From an uncultured Bacteroidales bacterium (GTDB taxonomy: Bacteria; Bacteroidota; Bacteroidia; Bacteroidales; Bacteroidaceae), in the NCBI GenBank assembly GCA_937898885.1, contig CALDKD010000119.1:1-40848 (forward strand): a stretch of 40,848 bases of DNA, in the 5' to 3' direction. Position 1 is the first letter of the stretch, and each line of letters begins with the position of its first letter. The notes beneath the pieces are model-generated. The model had not been told where the DNA came from. It was given only the letters and a program-made list of their open reading frames with translations, and did no database searches. Below are positions 8,469-16,935 of this stretch, piece by piece. The translations under genes were made by a program, and so were the position numbers.

Positions 8469-8476
8469 CAAAGTTA
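8469..8476 (-). promoter_or_regulatory. -7 box for the Nfn-like gene
   Basis: TAACTTTG on the minus strand matches TAnnTTTG about 35 bp before the start codon. No TTTG is found at the expected -33 position. Confidence 0.4.
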
Positions 8477-8516
8477 CTAATAATAGACGTTGGATAGTGT
8501 TTTTTACCTTATTTAA

Positions 8517-8548
8517 TTTGCAAAATGGGATAAGTTTGGCTAGTTTTG
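8517..8548 (+). promoter_or_regulatory. Promoter of the glycogen operon
   Basis: TTTG (8517-8520), a 20 bp spacer and TAGTTTTG (8541-8548) match the Bacteroidetes consensus. The start codon of the debranching enzyme follows 29 bp later. Confidence 0.75.
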
Positions 8549-8577
8549 TGAAATTATAAAGATAATAAGCACAGATT

Positions 8578-10515
8578 ATGAGCTATCTGCATTTTGACAA
8601 AACCCTGATGACGAATCTGGAGGAGACTCTCCCGCGTGAGATTCTACGGACAAACAGGTCTGGCGCATATCATTGCACAACAATTGTGGATTGCAATACC
8701 AGAAAGTATCACGGACTGCTTGTCATCCCGATACCAGAGCTTGACAATGACCCACACGTACTCATTTCCTCACTGGACGAGACGGTGGTACAGCATGGTG
8801 CTGAGTTCAACCTTGGTGTTCACCAGTATTGGGGCTATAGCTTTAGTCCGAAGGGTAACAAATATATCCGTGAGTTCAATTGCGATAAGGTGCCTACCAC
8901 AATTTATCGTGTGGGAGGAGTACTTCTGAAAAAAGAAAAGCTGTTTGAGCACAACGAGAACCGTATTCTTATAAGATACACCTTGCTAGATGCCCATTCG
9001 GAGACAACACTCAGACTGCGTCCTTATCTGGCATTCCGCAGCGTGCGTCAATTCACACACGAGAACGGACAGGCCAGCCGCGAGTACCGCGAGGTGGAGA
9101 ATGGCATCAGTACGCGAATGTATCCAGGGTATCCGGAGCTATTTATGCAGACCAGTAAGGAATGCAAGTTTATATTCGCTCCCGATTGGTATCGTCGGTT
9201 TGAGTACTCAAAGGAACTGGAGCGCGGTTATGACTTCAATGAGGATTTATATGTACCTGGTTACTTTGAGATGACTATTGAGAAAGGCGAGAGTATCGTG
9301 TTCAGTGCCGGAGTTAGTGAGGTAAGGACAAAAGGTCTGAAACGCACGTTTACGATAGAGGCCAACGAGCGTACTCCACGTGACAATTTCTACCACTGTC
9401 TGAAGAATTCCGCACATCAATTCCATAACAAGCAGGGTAAGCGGCATTATATTCTTGCGGGTTATCCGTGGTTCAAGTGCCGTGCCAGAGATATGTTCGT
9501 GTCACTCCCTGGATTGACTTTGGCCCTGGGTGAGACTTTTGAGTTTGAGTCGGCCATGTCCACAGCGCGTGAGGCAATAAACGACTTCCTTAAGAATCGT
9601 GACAGCAAGTGTGAGATAGAGGAGATTGACAAGCCTGATGTCTTGTTGTGGGCCATATGGGCTGTTCAGCAATATGCCAGATATGTGTCCAGACAGAAGG
9701 CTTGGGACAATTATGGCAAGCTGATAACTGACATCATTGAGTTTATCAGACTGAATCGCCATAAGAACTGTTTCCTGCACGAGAATGCCCTTCTTCACGT
9801 GAATGGCCGCGATGTGGCTGTGACCTGGATGAACTCTACCGCGGCAGGAAGACCGGTGGTGCCTCGTACAGGCTATGTGGTTGAGATAAACGCCCTGTGG
9901 TATAACGCGCTTATGTTCACGGCGGATATGAACCGCGAGTTCGGCAAGAAAGAGTTGGCTACACGCTATGAGTCTATGGCATTGGTTGCATCTGCATCGT
10001 TCAAAAATGTGTTTGTGAACGAGTTCGGCTATCTGTTCGATTACGTGGAAGGCGGCGTTCCAGATTGGAGTGTTCGTCCGAATATGATTTTTGCGGCGGC
10101 GTTTGACTATTCGCCTCTTGACATCCGTCAGAAAAAGAGCGTTGTGGATATTGTTACTAAGGAACTGCTCACTCCGAAGGGATTGCGCTCCCTCAGCCCG
10201 AAAAGTATGGGATATAATCCGAACTATGTAGGCCCTCAGCGTGAGCGCGATTATGCATATCATCAGGGAACTGTGTGGCCTTGGCTCGCCTCGTTCTATT
10301 TTGAGGCATATCTGAAGGTTTTCCGCAGAAGCGGCGTCTCTTTTGTAGAGCGTCAGATGATTGGCTACGAGGATGAGATGACTTCGCATTGCATAGGCTC
10401 GCTTCCGGAACTGTTTGATGGTAACCCGCCTTTCAAGGGCCGTGGGGCAGTCTCGTTTGCTATGAATGTGGCAGGTATCCTGCGAACAGTCAAGATGATT
10501 AATGAATTTGTCTAA
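8578..10515 (+). CDS. Glycogen debranching enzyme (amylo-alpha-1,6-glucosidase, GH133)
   Basis: Protein of 645 aa that should remove alpha-1,6 branches during glycogen breakdown. The N-terminal half (1-about 270) is the beta-rich GDE_N domain with the family's opening style (TNRSGAYHCTTIVDCNTRKYHGLLV). The C-terminal half is an (alpha/alpha)6-barrel GDE_C domain with AGYPWFKCRARDMFVSLPGL (about 300-318), TWMNSTAAGRPVVPRTGYVVEINALWYNAL (about 419-448) and YHQGTVWPWL near 560. No signal peptide is seen, so it is cytoplasmic. It is the first gene of the GH133-GT4-GH57 unit, 12 bp before the glycogen synthase. Confidence 0.93.
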   Translation: MSYLHFDKTLMTNLEETLPREILRTNRSGAYHCTTIVDCNTRKYHGLLVIPIPELDNDPHVLISSLDETVVQHGAEFNLGVHQYWGYSFSPKGNKYIREFNCDKVPTTIYRVGGVLLKKEKLFEHNENRILIRYTLLDAHSETTLRLRPYLAFRSVRQFTHENGQASREYREVENGISTRMYPGYPELFMQTSKECKFIFAPDWYRRFEYSKELERGYDFNEDLYVPGYFEMTIEKGESIVFSAGVSEVRTKGLKRTFTIEANERTPRDNFYHCLKNSAHQFHNKQGKRHYILAGYPWFKCRARDMFVSLPGLTLALGETFEFESAMSTAREAINDFLKNRDSKCEIEEIDKPDVLLWAIWAVQQYARYVSRQKAWDNYGKLITDIIEFIRLNRHKNCFLHENALLHVNGRDVAVTWMNSTAAGRPVVPRTGYVVEINALWYNALMFTADMNREFGKKELATRYESMALVASASFKNVFVNEFGYLFDYVEGGVPDWSVRPNMIFAAAFDYSPLDIRQKKSVVDIVTKELLTPKGLRSLSPKSMGYNPNYVGPQRERDYAYHQGTVWPWLASFYFEAYLKVFRRSGVSFVERQMIGYEDEMTSHCIGSLPELFDGNPPFKGRGAVSFAMNVAGILRTVKMINEFV

Positions 10516-10527
10516 AATGGCGTCACT

Positions 10528-11790
10528 ATGAATTTATTGATGTTTGGATGGGAGTTCCCTCCGCATATTTTGGGTGGACTTGGTACGGCCAGCTTTGGCC
10601 TGACCAAAGGACTGGCCCATCAGGGTGATGTGAATATCACCTTCTGTCTGCCAAAGCCTTGGGGCGATGAGGATCAGAGTTTTATGAAGATTGTGGGCAT
10701 GAATACTGTACCGGTTGTATGGCGCAATCCAGACCGCCCGTATGTTGAGTCGCGTTATCCGTGGATGGACGCATCAGACTACTATCGCTTCAGAGATCAT
10801 ATCTACGCTGATTTCAATTATATAGGAACAGACGATCTGGGTTGTATCGGCTTTTCCGGCCGCTATCCCGACAACCTTCAGGAAGAGATTAACAACTATT
10901 CAATAGTTGCAGGAGTTGTGGCGCGTACGGAGAAGTTTGATATTATACACTCACACGACTGGCTGACTTATCCCGCCGGAATCCACGCCAAGCAGGTGAG
11001 CGGTAAGCCTCTTGTCATTCATGTGCACGCTACTGATTTTGACCGCAGCCGTGGAAACGTGAATCCTACTGTCTATGCCATTGAGAAGAATGGTATGGAT
11101 TATGCTGACCACATTATGTGTGTAAGCGAGTTGACACGCCAGACTGTCATAAACAAGTATCATCAGGATCCTCGCAAGGTCTCTACGATGCACAATGCGG
11201 TAGAGCCGCTTCCACAAGAGATTCAGGACATCAAGCCGATTGAGCATTCGGGAGAGAAATGGGTGACATTCCTTGGACGAATCACTATGCAGAAGGGTCC
11301 GGAGTATTTTGTTGAGGCTGCTTCTATGGTATTGAAACGTACTCAGGACATTCGTTTCTGTATGGCCGGCAGCGGCGATATGATGAACGCTATGATCAGA
11401 CTGGCAGCGGAGCGCGGTATTGCAGACCGCTTCCACTTCCCTGGTTTTATGAAGGGCAAACAGGTGTATGAGTGCCTGAAAGCGAGCAATGTATATATTA
11501 TGCCATCTGTGTCTGAGCCATTCGGAATATCTCCTCTTGAGGCAATGCAGTGTATGGTGCCGACCATCATATCAAAGCAGTCGGGATGCGCTGAGATTCT
11601 GGACAAGTGCATAAAAGTGGATTATTGGGATATTCACGCTATGGCCGACGCCATTTATTCCATCTGTACCAATGACTCACTTTATGAATATCTCAAGACA
11701 GAAGGTAAGAAAGAGGTTGATTCCATTACATGGGACAAGGTAGGCGAGAGGATTCTTGCCAGGTATAACCGTATTCTGGGATGGCAATAA
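10528..11790 (+). CDS. GT4-type glycogen synthase / glycosyltransferase
   Basis: Retaining GT-B glycosyltransferase of 420 aa. Family cues are FGWEFPPHILGGLGTASFGL at the N-terminus (nucleotide-sugar loop), HSHDWLTYPAGIHAKQ near 145, FLGRITMQKGPEYFVEAA (about 250-267) and the donor-site EX7E-type segment SVSEPFGISPLEAMQC (about 328-343). The donor glucose nucleotide cannot be read from sequence. Position between a debranching enzyme and a GH57 protein supports glycogen elongation. This is probably the functional glycogen synthase here, because the GT5 protein at 14686-15501 is only a half enzyme. Confidence 0.88.
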   Translation: MNLLMFGWEFPPHILGGLGTASFGLTKGLAHQGDVNITFCLPKPWGDEDQSFMKIVGMNTVPVVWRNPDRPYVESRYPWMDASDYYRFRDHIYADFNYIGTDDLGCIGFSGRYPDNLQEEINNYSIVAGVVARTEKFDIIHSHDWLTYPAGIHAKQVSGKPLVIHVHATDFDRSRGNVNPTVYAIEKNGMDYADHIMCVSELTRQTVINKYHQDPRKVSTMHNAVEPLPQEIQDIKPIEHSGEKWVTFLGRITMQKGPEYFVEAASMVLKRTQDIRFCMAGSGDMMNAMIRLAAERGIADRFHFPGFMKGKQVYECLKASNVYIMPSVSEPFGISPLEAMQCMVPTIISKQSGCAEILDKCIKVDYWDIHAMADAIYSICTNDSLYEYLKTEGKKEVDSITWDKVGERILARYNRILGWQ

Positions 11791-11814
11791 CAGGAAAAAT
11801 AAAAACAACACAAT

Positions 11815-13152
11815 ATGAAAACGATTTGTCTCTATTTTGAAATTCATCAGATTGTTCATTTGAAGAGGTATCGCTTCTTTGACATTGGAACAGATCACTA
11901 CTATTACGATGACTATGCCAATGAGTCAAGCATCAGTTATATAGCGGAAAACTCATATATTCCAGCTCTCAAGACGCTCATTCAGATGGCTAAGGATAGC
12001 AACGGTTACTTTAAGGTCGCCTTGTCGTTGTCTGGAGTGGGCCTTGAGCAGCTTGAGCAATACGCACCGTCTGTTATTGACTTACTGAAGGAACTTAATG
12101 AGACCGGATGCTGCGAGTTTCTGGCAGAGCCATACTCACACGGCCTGTCATCACTCGCGGAGAACTGGGGGGACGGTTTCCGTGAGGATGTGGCGATGCT
12201 CAGTGACAAGATATTTGAACTGTTTGGGCAACGTCCTAAGGTGTTCCGCAACTCAAGCCTTATTTATGACGATGAGATTGGCTCAATCGTGGCTGATATG
12301 GGATTCAAAGGAATACTCACAGAGGGTGCAAAGCATATTTTAGGATGGAAGAGTCCGCACTATCTGTACCACTGCTGTATGAATCCTAATCTGAAGATCC
12401 TGCTCCGTGATTATAAATTGTCTGACGATATTAGTCTTCGTTTCTCAAATCCTTCCTGGAAGTCATATCCACTGATGAGCGGTACTTATATTGACTGGAT
12501 CGCATCGCTTCCAGAAGAGGAAGAGGTAATCAATATCTTTATGCATCTTTGCGCGTTCGGCATATATCAGCCGCTCAGCTCGAATATCCTGGAATTTCTG
12601 AAGGCTTTGCCGGAGGCGGCACGTCAGCGTGGCATATCATTCTCAACACCTTCTGAGGTGGTTGACAATTACAATTCTGTGGCACCGCTGGAGGTCCCGT
12701 ATCCTATGTCATGGGTTGACGAGGAACGTGACATCAGCTGCTGGCTGGGAAATGTGATGCAGCGCGAGGCGTTTCAGAAACTTTATTCAATAGGTGACCG
12801 TGTGAGGCTTTGCACCGACCGTCATATCCGTCAGGACTGGAATTACCTGCAGGCGAGCAATAATTTCCGCTTTATGACAACAAAGAACAATGCGGTTACT
12901 ATGGACAGAGGTATCTATGAGTCTCCGTATGATGCCTTTACGAACTATATGAACATCCTTGCCGATTTCATGAATCGTGTGCACTGGGCAATGCCTGCCG
13001 ATATGGACTTGGAAGAACTCAACGCATTCCAGACAACAATCCGTAATCAAGACAAGGAAATTCAGTCATTGGAGAAGCAGATAGCAAGACTTAAGGCCTC
13101 AAAGGATATAAAGAAACCGAAGGAAGGTAAGAAAACCGCCGGGAAGCATTGA
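11815..13152 (+). CDS. GH57 family alpha-glucan-active protein
   Basis: Protein of 445 aa resembling the GH57 proteins annotated as alpha-amylase or 4-alpha-glucanotransferase in Bacteroides glycogen clusters. Recognisable segments are YFEIHQIVHLKRYRFFDIG at the N-terminus, EFLAEPYSHGLSSL (about 102-115), FRNSSLIYDDEIG (about 143-155), TEGAKHILGWKSPHYLYH (about 170-187) and SYPLMSGTYIDWI. The usual HQP of GH57 region 1 reads HQI here. A lysine-rich tail with a coiled-coil stretch (about 405-445) follows the catalytic part. It is cytoplasmic and the third gene of the operon, 24 bp behind the GT4 gene; a hairpin follows. Confidence 0.87.
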   Translation: MKTICLYFEIHQIVHLKRYRFFDIGTDHYYYDDYANESSISYIAENSYIPALKTLIQMAKDSNGYFKVALSLSGVGLEQLEQYAPSVIDLLKELNETGCCEFLAEPYSHGLSSLAENWGDGFREDVAMLSDKIFELFGQRPKVFRNSSLIYDDEIGSIVADMGFKGILTEGAKHILGWKSPHYLYHCCMNPNLKILLRDYKLSDDISLRFSNPSWKSYPLMSGTYIDWIASLPEEEEVINIFMHLCAFGIYQPLSSNILEFLKALPEAARQRGISFSTPSEVVDNYNSVAPLEVPYPMSWVDEERDISCWLGNVMQREAFQKLYSIGDRVRLCTDRHIRQDWNYLQASNNFRFMTTKNNAVTMDRGIYESPYDAFTNYMNILADFMNRVHWAMPADMDLEELNAFQTTIRNQDKEIQSLEKQIARLKASKDIKKPKEGKKTAGKH

Positions 13153-13158
13153 TAAAAG

Positions 13159-13189
13159 AACGGTCCGGAACTTGTAATTCCGGACCGTT
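13159..13189. terminator. Bidirectional terminator
   Basis: AACGGTCCGGAA (13159-13170) and TTCCGGACCGTT (13178-13189) form a perfect 12 bp stem with a 7-nt loop. T-rich tails follow on both strands, fitting its place between convergent genes. Confidence 0.85.
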
Positions 13190-13208
13190 TCATTTATGTG
13201 CGTATTTG

Positions 13209-14672
13209 TCAGAAGTTAGCCTTGATTGTCTTGATGGCTATCTTCTCACCGTTAATTCCTCCCTTTAGCCTGGCGCTTGACGGATCAAGGTCTATGTTGA
13301 AATATATGATGTTTGAGTTCGCGTCGGTCTGACTCTTTACGGGAACCAGAATCACTTTGTTCCAATCTGGAAAAGCCTTCTCGTATGCGGCTTTTCCCTC
13401 TGCGCTTTCCTCGGTCCAGCCATTTTTCTCCATCCACAATGCCCTGTTGCTGATGCACTCCAGTATCATACGTGAGATGTTGTTGAATTTATATTCGTTA
13501 TAAGTTACGTCAAGGTTTGTGTAGAACGATGATATGTTGTCAACAGACGATGCCTGCTTGAAGAAATCCTTCAGGCAATCCTTCTTTATCAGGAGAATGG
13601 AGGATGGGGCGTTAAACTGATATTTCTGGTCATTTGGGTTGATACGGCGGAATGAGACTGATGCCGAGTTTACCATTACCGCATTGCTGGAAATCTCATC
13701 GATAGGGAGCTCAACTTCTGTCAGAATACCGTAAGGAGTCTTCAAGTATGTCTCCTTGTCGTTGGCAATCAATTCATCTATACCGTCATTTTTAAAACAG
13801 TTCACCTGCATCACCTCGCTGTTTGCCGTGAATTCAGCAATTGACGATGCTAATTCATATTTATTTGTGGACTTGTTCTTCTGAATATGCCTGAAATGAA
13901 TCTCAAGTACACTTTTGTCAATGCGTAAAAGCGTTCCATCGCCAGCGATGCACCGGACATAACATCCCTTGCAGATGTTCTCAATGAATTCCGGCGTGCT
14001 GGAGAATTTCTCCTTGCCTCCTTTGGAATAGTATGTTTGCAGAATGTTGTAGGCAATGCTGTCTGGTAATGAGAAATACAGATTGTTGTAATAATCCTTG
14101 ATGTTTCTTGAAGAGTCGCTTGCTGCGAAATCCGTAGGCGATACGTTAAGACGTGCCCAAGGCTTCCCTGAAAAATCGCAGAACTGAGCGGGATCCAAAT
14201 CGGATGTATAGTACTGCTCGGGGTCAAGGGCTCTGATGACAGGCCACACCTCTATTTTCAGATTGTTCGTCTTGTCACCCAGCAAACTGGTGAAGTATAG
14301 TCTGAGGCTCGCGAAAATGGCTTTCTCGTCATCAGAAGGCCTCATGTCTGCCGGAAAATGGAATTGAGGCAGACCATATACTGAGTCTGGAAACTGAAAG
14401 TTTTCCACGCAGTTGAATTGCGTCAGGTAACTGGCCTCGACAGAGGTGGCTGTCTCAGGGTCTGTGAAACGGCCTATGTAGCAGTCGCTGCTTCGTGAAA
14501 GCAACTCATTGTCGGCTGCTATTGATTTTGATGTGGCGTAGAATGTCTGAGCAGTCTCTACCAATAAATCCTCTTTGGGCAGGATCGTGCTGCCAAGGTT
14601 AGAGGTGTCACTGCTGCATGAAATCAGAAACAAAGCCGCCAGAAGGCTGAGAGCTGTAGTTTTGATGTTCAT
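13209..14672 (-). CDS. DUF4270 lipoprotein
   Basis: Predicted outer-envelope lipoprotein of 487 aa, function unknown. The start at 14672 gives a clear signal peptide ending in lipobox LISC; the 20-residue upstream extension of the frame has no signal character. The sequence then reads as beta-rich blocks of the DUF4270 family, with an early NLGSTILPKEDLLVETAQTF segment. It lies 13 bp downstream of the truncated GT5 gene, and this pairing recurs in Bacteroidales genomes. Co-transcription from 15541-15574 is likely. Confidence 0.82.
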   Translation of the reverse strand: MNIKTTALSLLAALFLISCSSDTSNLGSTILPKEDLLVETAQTFYATSKSIAADNELLSRSSDCYIGRFTDPETATSVEASYLTQFNCVENFQFPDSVYGLPQFHFPADMRPSDDEKAIFASLRLYFTSLLGDKTNNLKIEVWPVIRALDPEQYYTSDLDPAQFCDFSGKPWARLNVSPTDFAASDSSRNIKDYYNNLYFSLPDSIAYNILQTYYSKGGKEKFSSTPEFIENICKGCYVRCIAGDGTLLRIDKSVLEIHFRHIQKNKSTNKYELASSIAEFTANSEVMQVNCFKNDGIDELIANDKETYLKTPYGILTEVELPIDEISSNAVMVNSASVSFRRINPNDQKYQFNAPSSILLIKKDCLKDFFKQASSVDNISSFYTNLDVTYNEYKFNNISRMILECISNRALWMEKNGWTEESAEGKAAYEKAFPDWNKVILVPVKSQTDANSNIIYFNIDLDPSSARLKGGINGEKIAIKTIKANF

Positions 14673-14685
14673 CTTGAATTGTTTG

Positions 14686-15501
14686 TTAAAACAGGGAATC
14701 GTAGAAAGTCTCAAGTTTGGAGCCTGAGTCAACGTGCGTGGAGCAGTCTATCCTGGCCTTCTTGAGCTTGCCTGCGTACTGATATAGGTCTTTGTCTGCT
14801 TCTCTGGAGTGCTTTACTATTCCATCTGAGAACTCAATCGCTTTTTTCATCAGCTCAACATAACTGAATGGAGACTCAAACTTGCCTGCATCCTGTTCTG
14901 TCATGCCTCTGGTGAGGAGCTTCTCGCAGTATTTGTCTCCGAAGTTCGATGTGAACCCCTCGTCGCAAAGTGAGAATACCACTTTGGCGTCGCGGAAAGC
15001 GGGCTCGTCCTTGAAGCCTGTCTTTACGTAGAGTGGAATGAGGGCTGACATCCAACCATAGCAGTGTATCACATCAGGGTTCCAACGGAGCTTCTTGACC
15101 GTCTCAAGTACTCCGCGGGCGAAGAAGATTGTCCTCTCATCGTTGTCCGGGTATTCAGAGCCGTCCTTGTCGTTTGTGAACAAATGATTTTGAAAATAGT
15201 CATCATTATCGATGAAATACACCTGCAGACGTGCCGCCGGTAGTGAAGCCACCTTTATTAACAGAGGGTGATCTGTGTCATCAATGATGAGGTTCATGCC
15301 GGAGAGGCGGATTACCTCGTGAAGCTGGTTCCTGCGCTCATTGATGGGACCCCACTTGGGCATAAAGGTTCTGATCTCGTGCCCGCCATCCTGCATTGCT
15401 GTCAATACATTCTTGCACGTGCTGGAGATTTCAGATTCCCCTACGAAAGGGAATATCTCACTCGAGATGTATAAAATCCTTTTTTTGTCCATATCACTCA
15501 T
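14686..15501 (-). CDS. Isolated starch-synthase N-terminal (GT5) domain protein
   Basis: Protein of 271 aa matching only the N-terminal half of bacterial glycogen synthase: KKRILYISSEIFPF, KNVLTAMQDGGHEIRTFMPKWG, VYFIDNDDYF and WNPDVIHCYGWMSALIPLYV. Two requirements for catalysis are missing. The ADP-glucose-binding KxGGL motif after the first strand is replaced by GESEISS, and the whole C-terminal Rossmann domain is absent. The start MSDMDKKR at 15501 is chosen over the longer frame because the extension runs through the promoter. It may be a regulatory or vestigial glycogen protein; short GT5 proteins like this are known in Bacteroides annotations. Confidence 0.8.
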   Translation of the reverse strand: MSDMDKKRILYISSEIFPFVGESEISSTCKNVLTAMQDGGHEIRTFMPKWGPINERRNQLHEVIRLSGMNLIIDDTDHPLLIKVASLPAARLQVYFIDNDDYFQNHLFTNDKDGSEYPDNDERTIFFARGVLETVKKLRWNPDVIHCYGWMSALIPLYVKTGFKDEPAFRDAKVVFSLCDEGFTSNFGDKYCEKLLTRGMTEQDAGKFESPFSYVELMKKAIEFSDGIVKHSREADKDLYQYAGKLKKARIDCSTHVDSGSKLETFYDSLF

Positions 15502-15540
15502 TTTATAAGGTGGCATTCCGCGTAGTTTCAGAATACCTTG

Positions 15541-15574
15541 CAAAGATATAAAAAAAAACTCTGATAAAAGCAAA
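15541..15574 (-). promoter_or_regulatory. Promoter of the GT5-DUF4270 unit
   Basis: On the minus strand TTTG (15574-15571) precedes TATCTTTG (15548-15541) with a slightly long 22 bp spacer. The start codon follows 39 bp later. Confidence 0.5.
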
Positions 15575-15668
15575 CTGTTTCCCGCACTTTTTGAAATTTG
15601 ACAATAATTCATTTAATTTGCGCGATTTTATCAATCAACAAGGCATTTTTTTATACAAAAATTGTAAT

Positions 15669-16514
15669 ATGAAGATTATCAATACAATCAATGAGCTGAA
15701 ACAAATTCTTGGCGAGGCTCGTGCAGAAGGTAAGAGTGTAGGCCTTGTGCCGACTATGGGTGCTCTTCACGAGGGACACGCATCACTTGTACGTCGCAGC
15801 GTAGGCGAGAATGATGTTACCGTTGTAAGTGATTTTGTAAATCCTACACAGTTCAATGACAAGAATGACCTGAAGAATTATCCTCGTACGATGGAGGCCG
15901 ATTGCGCTCTTCTGGAGAAGATAGGCGCGCAGTATGTATTCGCACCGTCTGTTGAGGAAATGTATCCGGAGCCAGATACCCGTCAGTTTGATTTCACACC
16001 GCTTGACAAGGTTATGGAGGGTATTCATCGTCCCGGTCATTTCAATGGAGTCGCTCAGATTGTAAGCAAGCTCTTCTATGCTGTTGAGCCGGACCGCGCG
16101 TATTTTGGCGAGAAAGATTTCCAGCAGCTTGCCATTATCCGCGAGATGGTGCGTCAACTCAATCTGAAGGTGCAGATTGTGGGCTGCCCGATTGTCCGCG
16201 AGGAGGATGGCATGGCCCTGAGCTCGCGCAACGCGCTTCTTACCAAATCACAGCGAAAGATTGCGGCCAATATATCGCGTACTCTTTTCGCCAGCCGTAA
16301 GTATGCTCACAGCCATTCGATAGAGGATGTGAGAAAATATGTGATTGATTCGATCAATGCCATTGACGGTCTGGAGGTGGAGTATTTTGAGATCGTAGAT
16401 GGCAATACCCTTCAGCCTCTGTCTGTATGGGGCAGCGGAGACTATATTGTGGGCTGCATCACCGTCTATTGCGGAAAGGTAAGGCTTATTGATAATATCA
16501 AATATAGAGGATAA
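15669..16514 (+). CDS. panC: Pantothenate synthetase
   Basis: Condenses pantoate and beta-alanine using ATP, the last step of pantothenate (vitamin B5) synthesis. The protein is 281 aa, normal for the family. Signature motifs are GLVPTMGALHEGHASLV (HIGH-like ATP site), DFVNPTQFN, FNGVAQIVSKLF, AYFGEKDFQQLAII and REEDGMALSSRNALL (KMSKS-like). The start MKIINT at 15669 is used; the frame extends 26 codons upstream through AT-rich non-coding sequence. The stop overlaps the panD start by one base (TAATG), so translation is probably coupled. Confidence 0.97.
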   Translation: MKIINTINELKQILGEARAEGKSVGLVPTMGALHEGHASLVRRSVGENDVTVVSDFVNPTQFNDKNDLKNYPRTMEADCALLEKIGAQYVFAPSVEEMYPEPDTRQFDFTPLDKVMEGIHRPGHFNGVAQIVSKLFYAVEPDRAYFGEKDFQQLAIIREMVRQLNLKVQIVGCPIVREEDGMALSSRNALLTKSQRKIAANISRTLFASRKYAHSHSIEDVRKYVIDSINAIDGLEVEYFEIVDGNTLQPLSVWGSGDYIVGCITVYCGKVRLIDNIKYRG

Positions 16515-16840
16515 TGCTGATTACCGTACTGAAATCCAAGCTTCACCGCGTGAAGGTGACCGACGCCAACCTTAACTATGTTGGCAGTATTACGATAGAC
16601 GAGAACTGGATGGATGCCGCCGGTATCATTGAGGGTGAGCAGGTCCACGTGGTGGATGTGACGAATGGCTCACGACTGATAACATACGCTATCAAGGGTG
16701 AGAGAGGCTCCCGTTGTATCTGTCTTAACGGCGCTGCCGCACGTCTTGTCCAGGTTGGCGATACCGTAATAATAATGGTATATGCCCAGATGACTCCCGA
16801 GGAGGCGCGTTCCTTCAAGCCAACGGTGGTAATACCTTAA
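16514..16840 (+). CDS. panD: Aspartate 1-decarboxylase proenzyme
   Basis: Makes beta-alanine from aspartate for PanC. The protein is 108 aa. The self-cleavage site is visible as G24-S25 in NYVGSITID, where S25 becomes the pyruvoyl group. K9 near the N-terminus and the segment GERGSRCICLNGAAARLVQVGD match the family. It overlaps panC by one base and is followed by a strong bidirectional terminator. Confidence 0.97.
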   Translation: MLITVLKSKLHRVKVTDANLNYVGSITIDENWMDAAGIIEGEQVHVVDVTNGSRLITYAIKGERGSRCICLNGAAARLVQVGDTVIIMVYAQMTPEEARSFKPTVVIP

Positions 16841-16858
16841 TTGAATTGCTGGCTATTT

Positions 16859-16898
16859 GAATGAAAAAAGCTGCGAAATCTCGCAGCTTTTTTCATTC
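16859..16898. terminator. Bidirectional terminator, perfect 18 bp stem
   Basis: GAATGAAAAAAGCTGCGA (16859-16876) and its exact complement (16881-16898) enclose the loop AATC. The A and T runs inside the stem supply a U tract on either strand. It ends both panCD and the convergent decarboxylase operon. Confidence 0.92.
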
Positions 16899-16935
16899 CG
16901 TATGGCTGCCAGCAACTGGCGGCCATTAATCAAAG

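Noticed and set aside
9502..10389. 295-codon open frame antisense to the debranching enzyme
   Set aside because: It lies entirely within the well-supported GH133 gene and reads as its complement.
15591..15668. Upstream extension of panC
   Set aside because: AT-rich sequence unlike coding DNA; the normal PanC N-terminus starts exactly at 15669.
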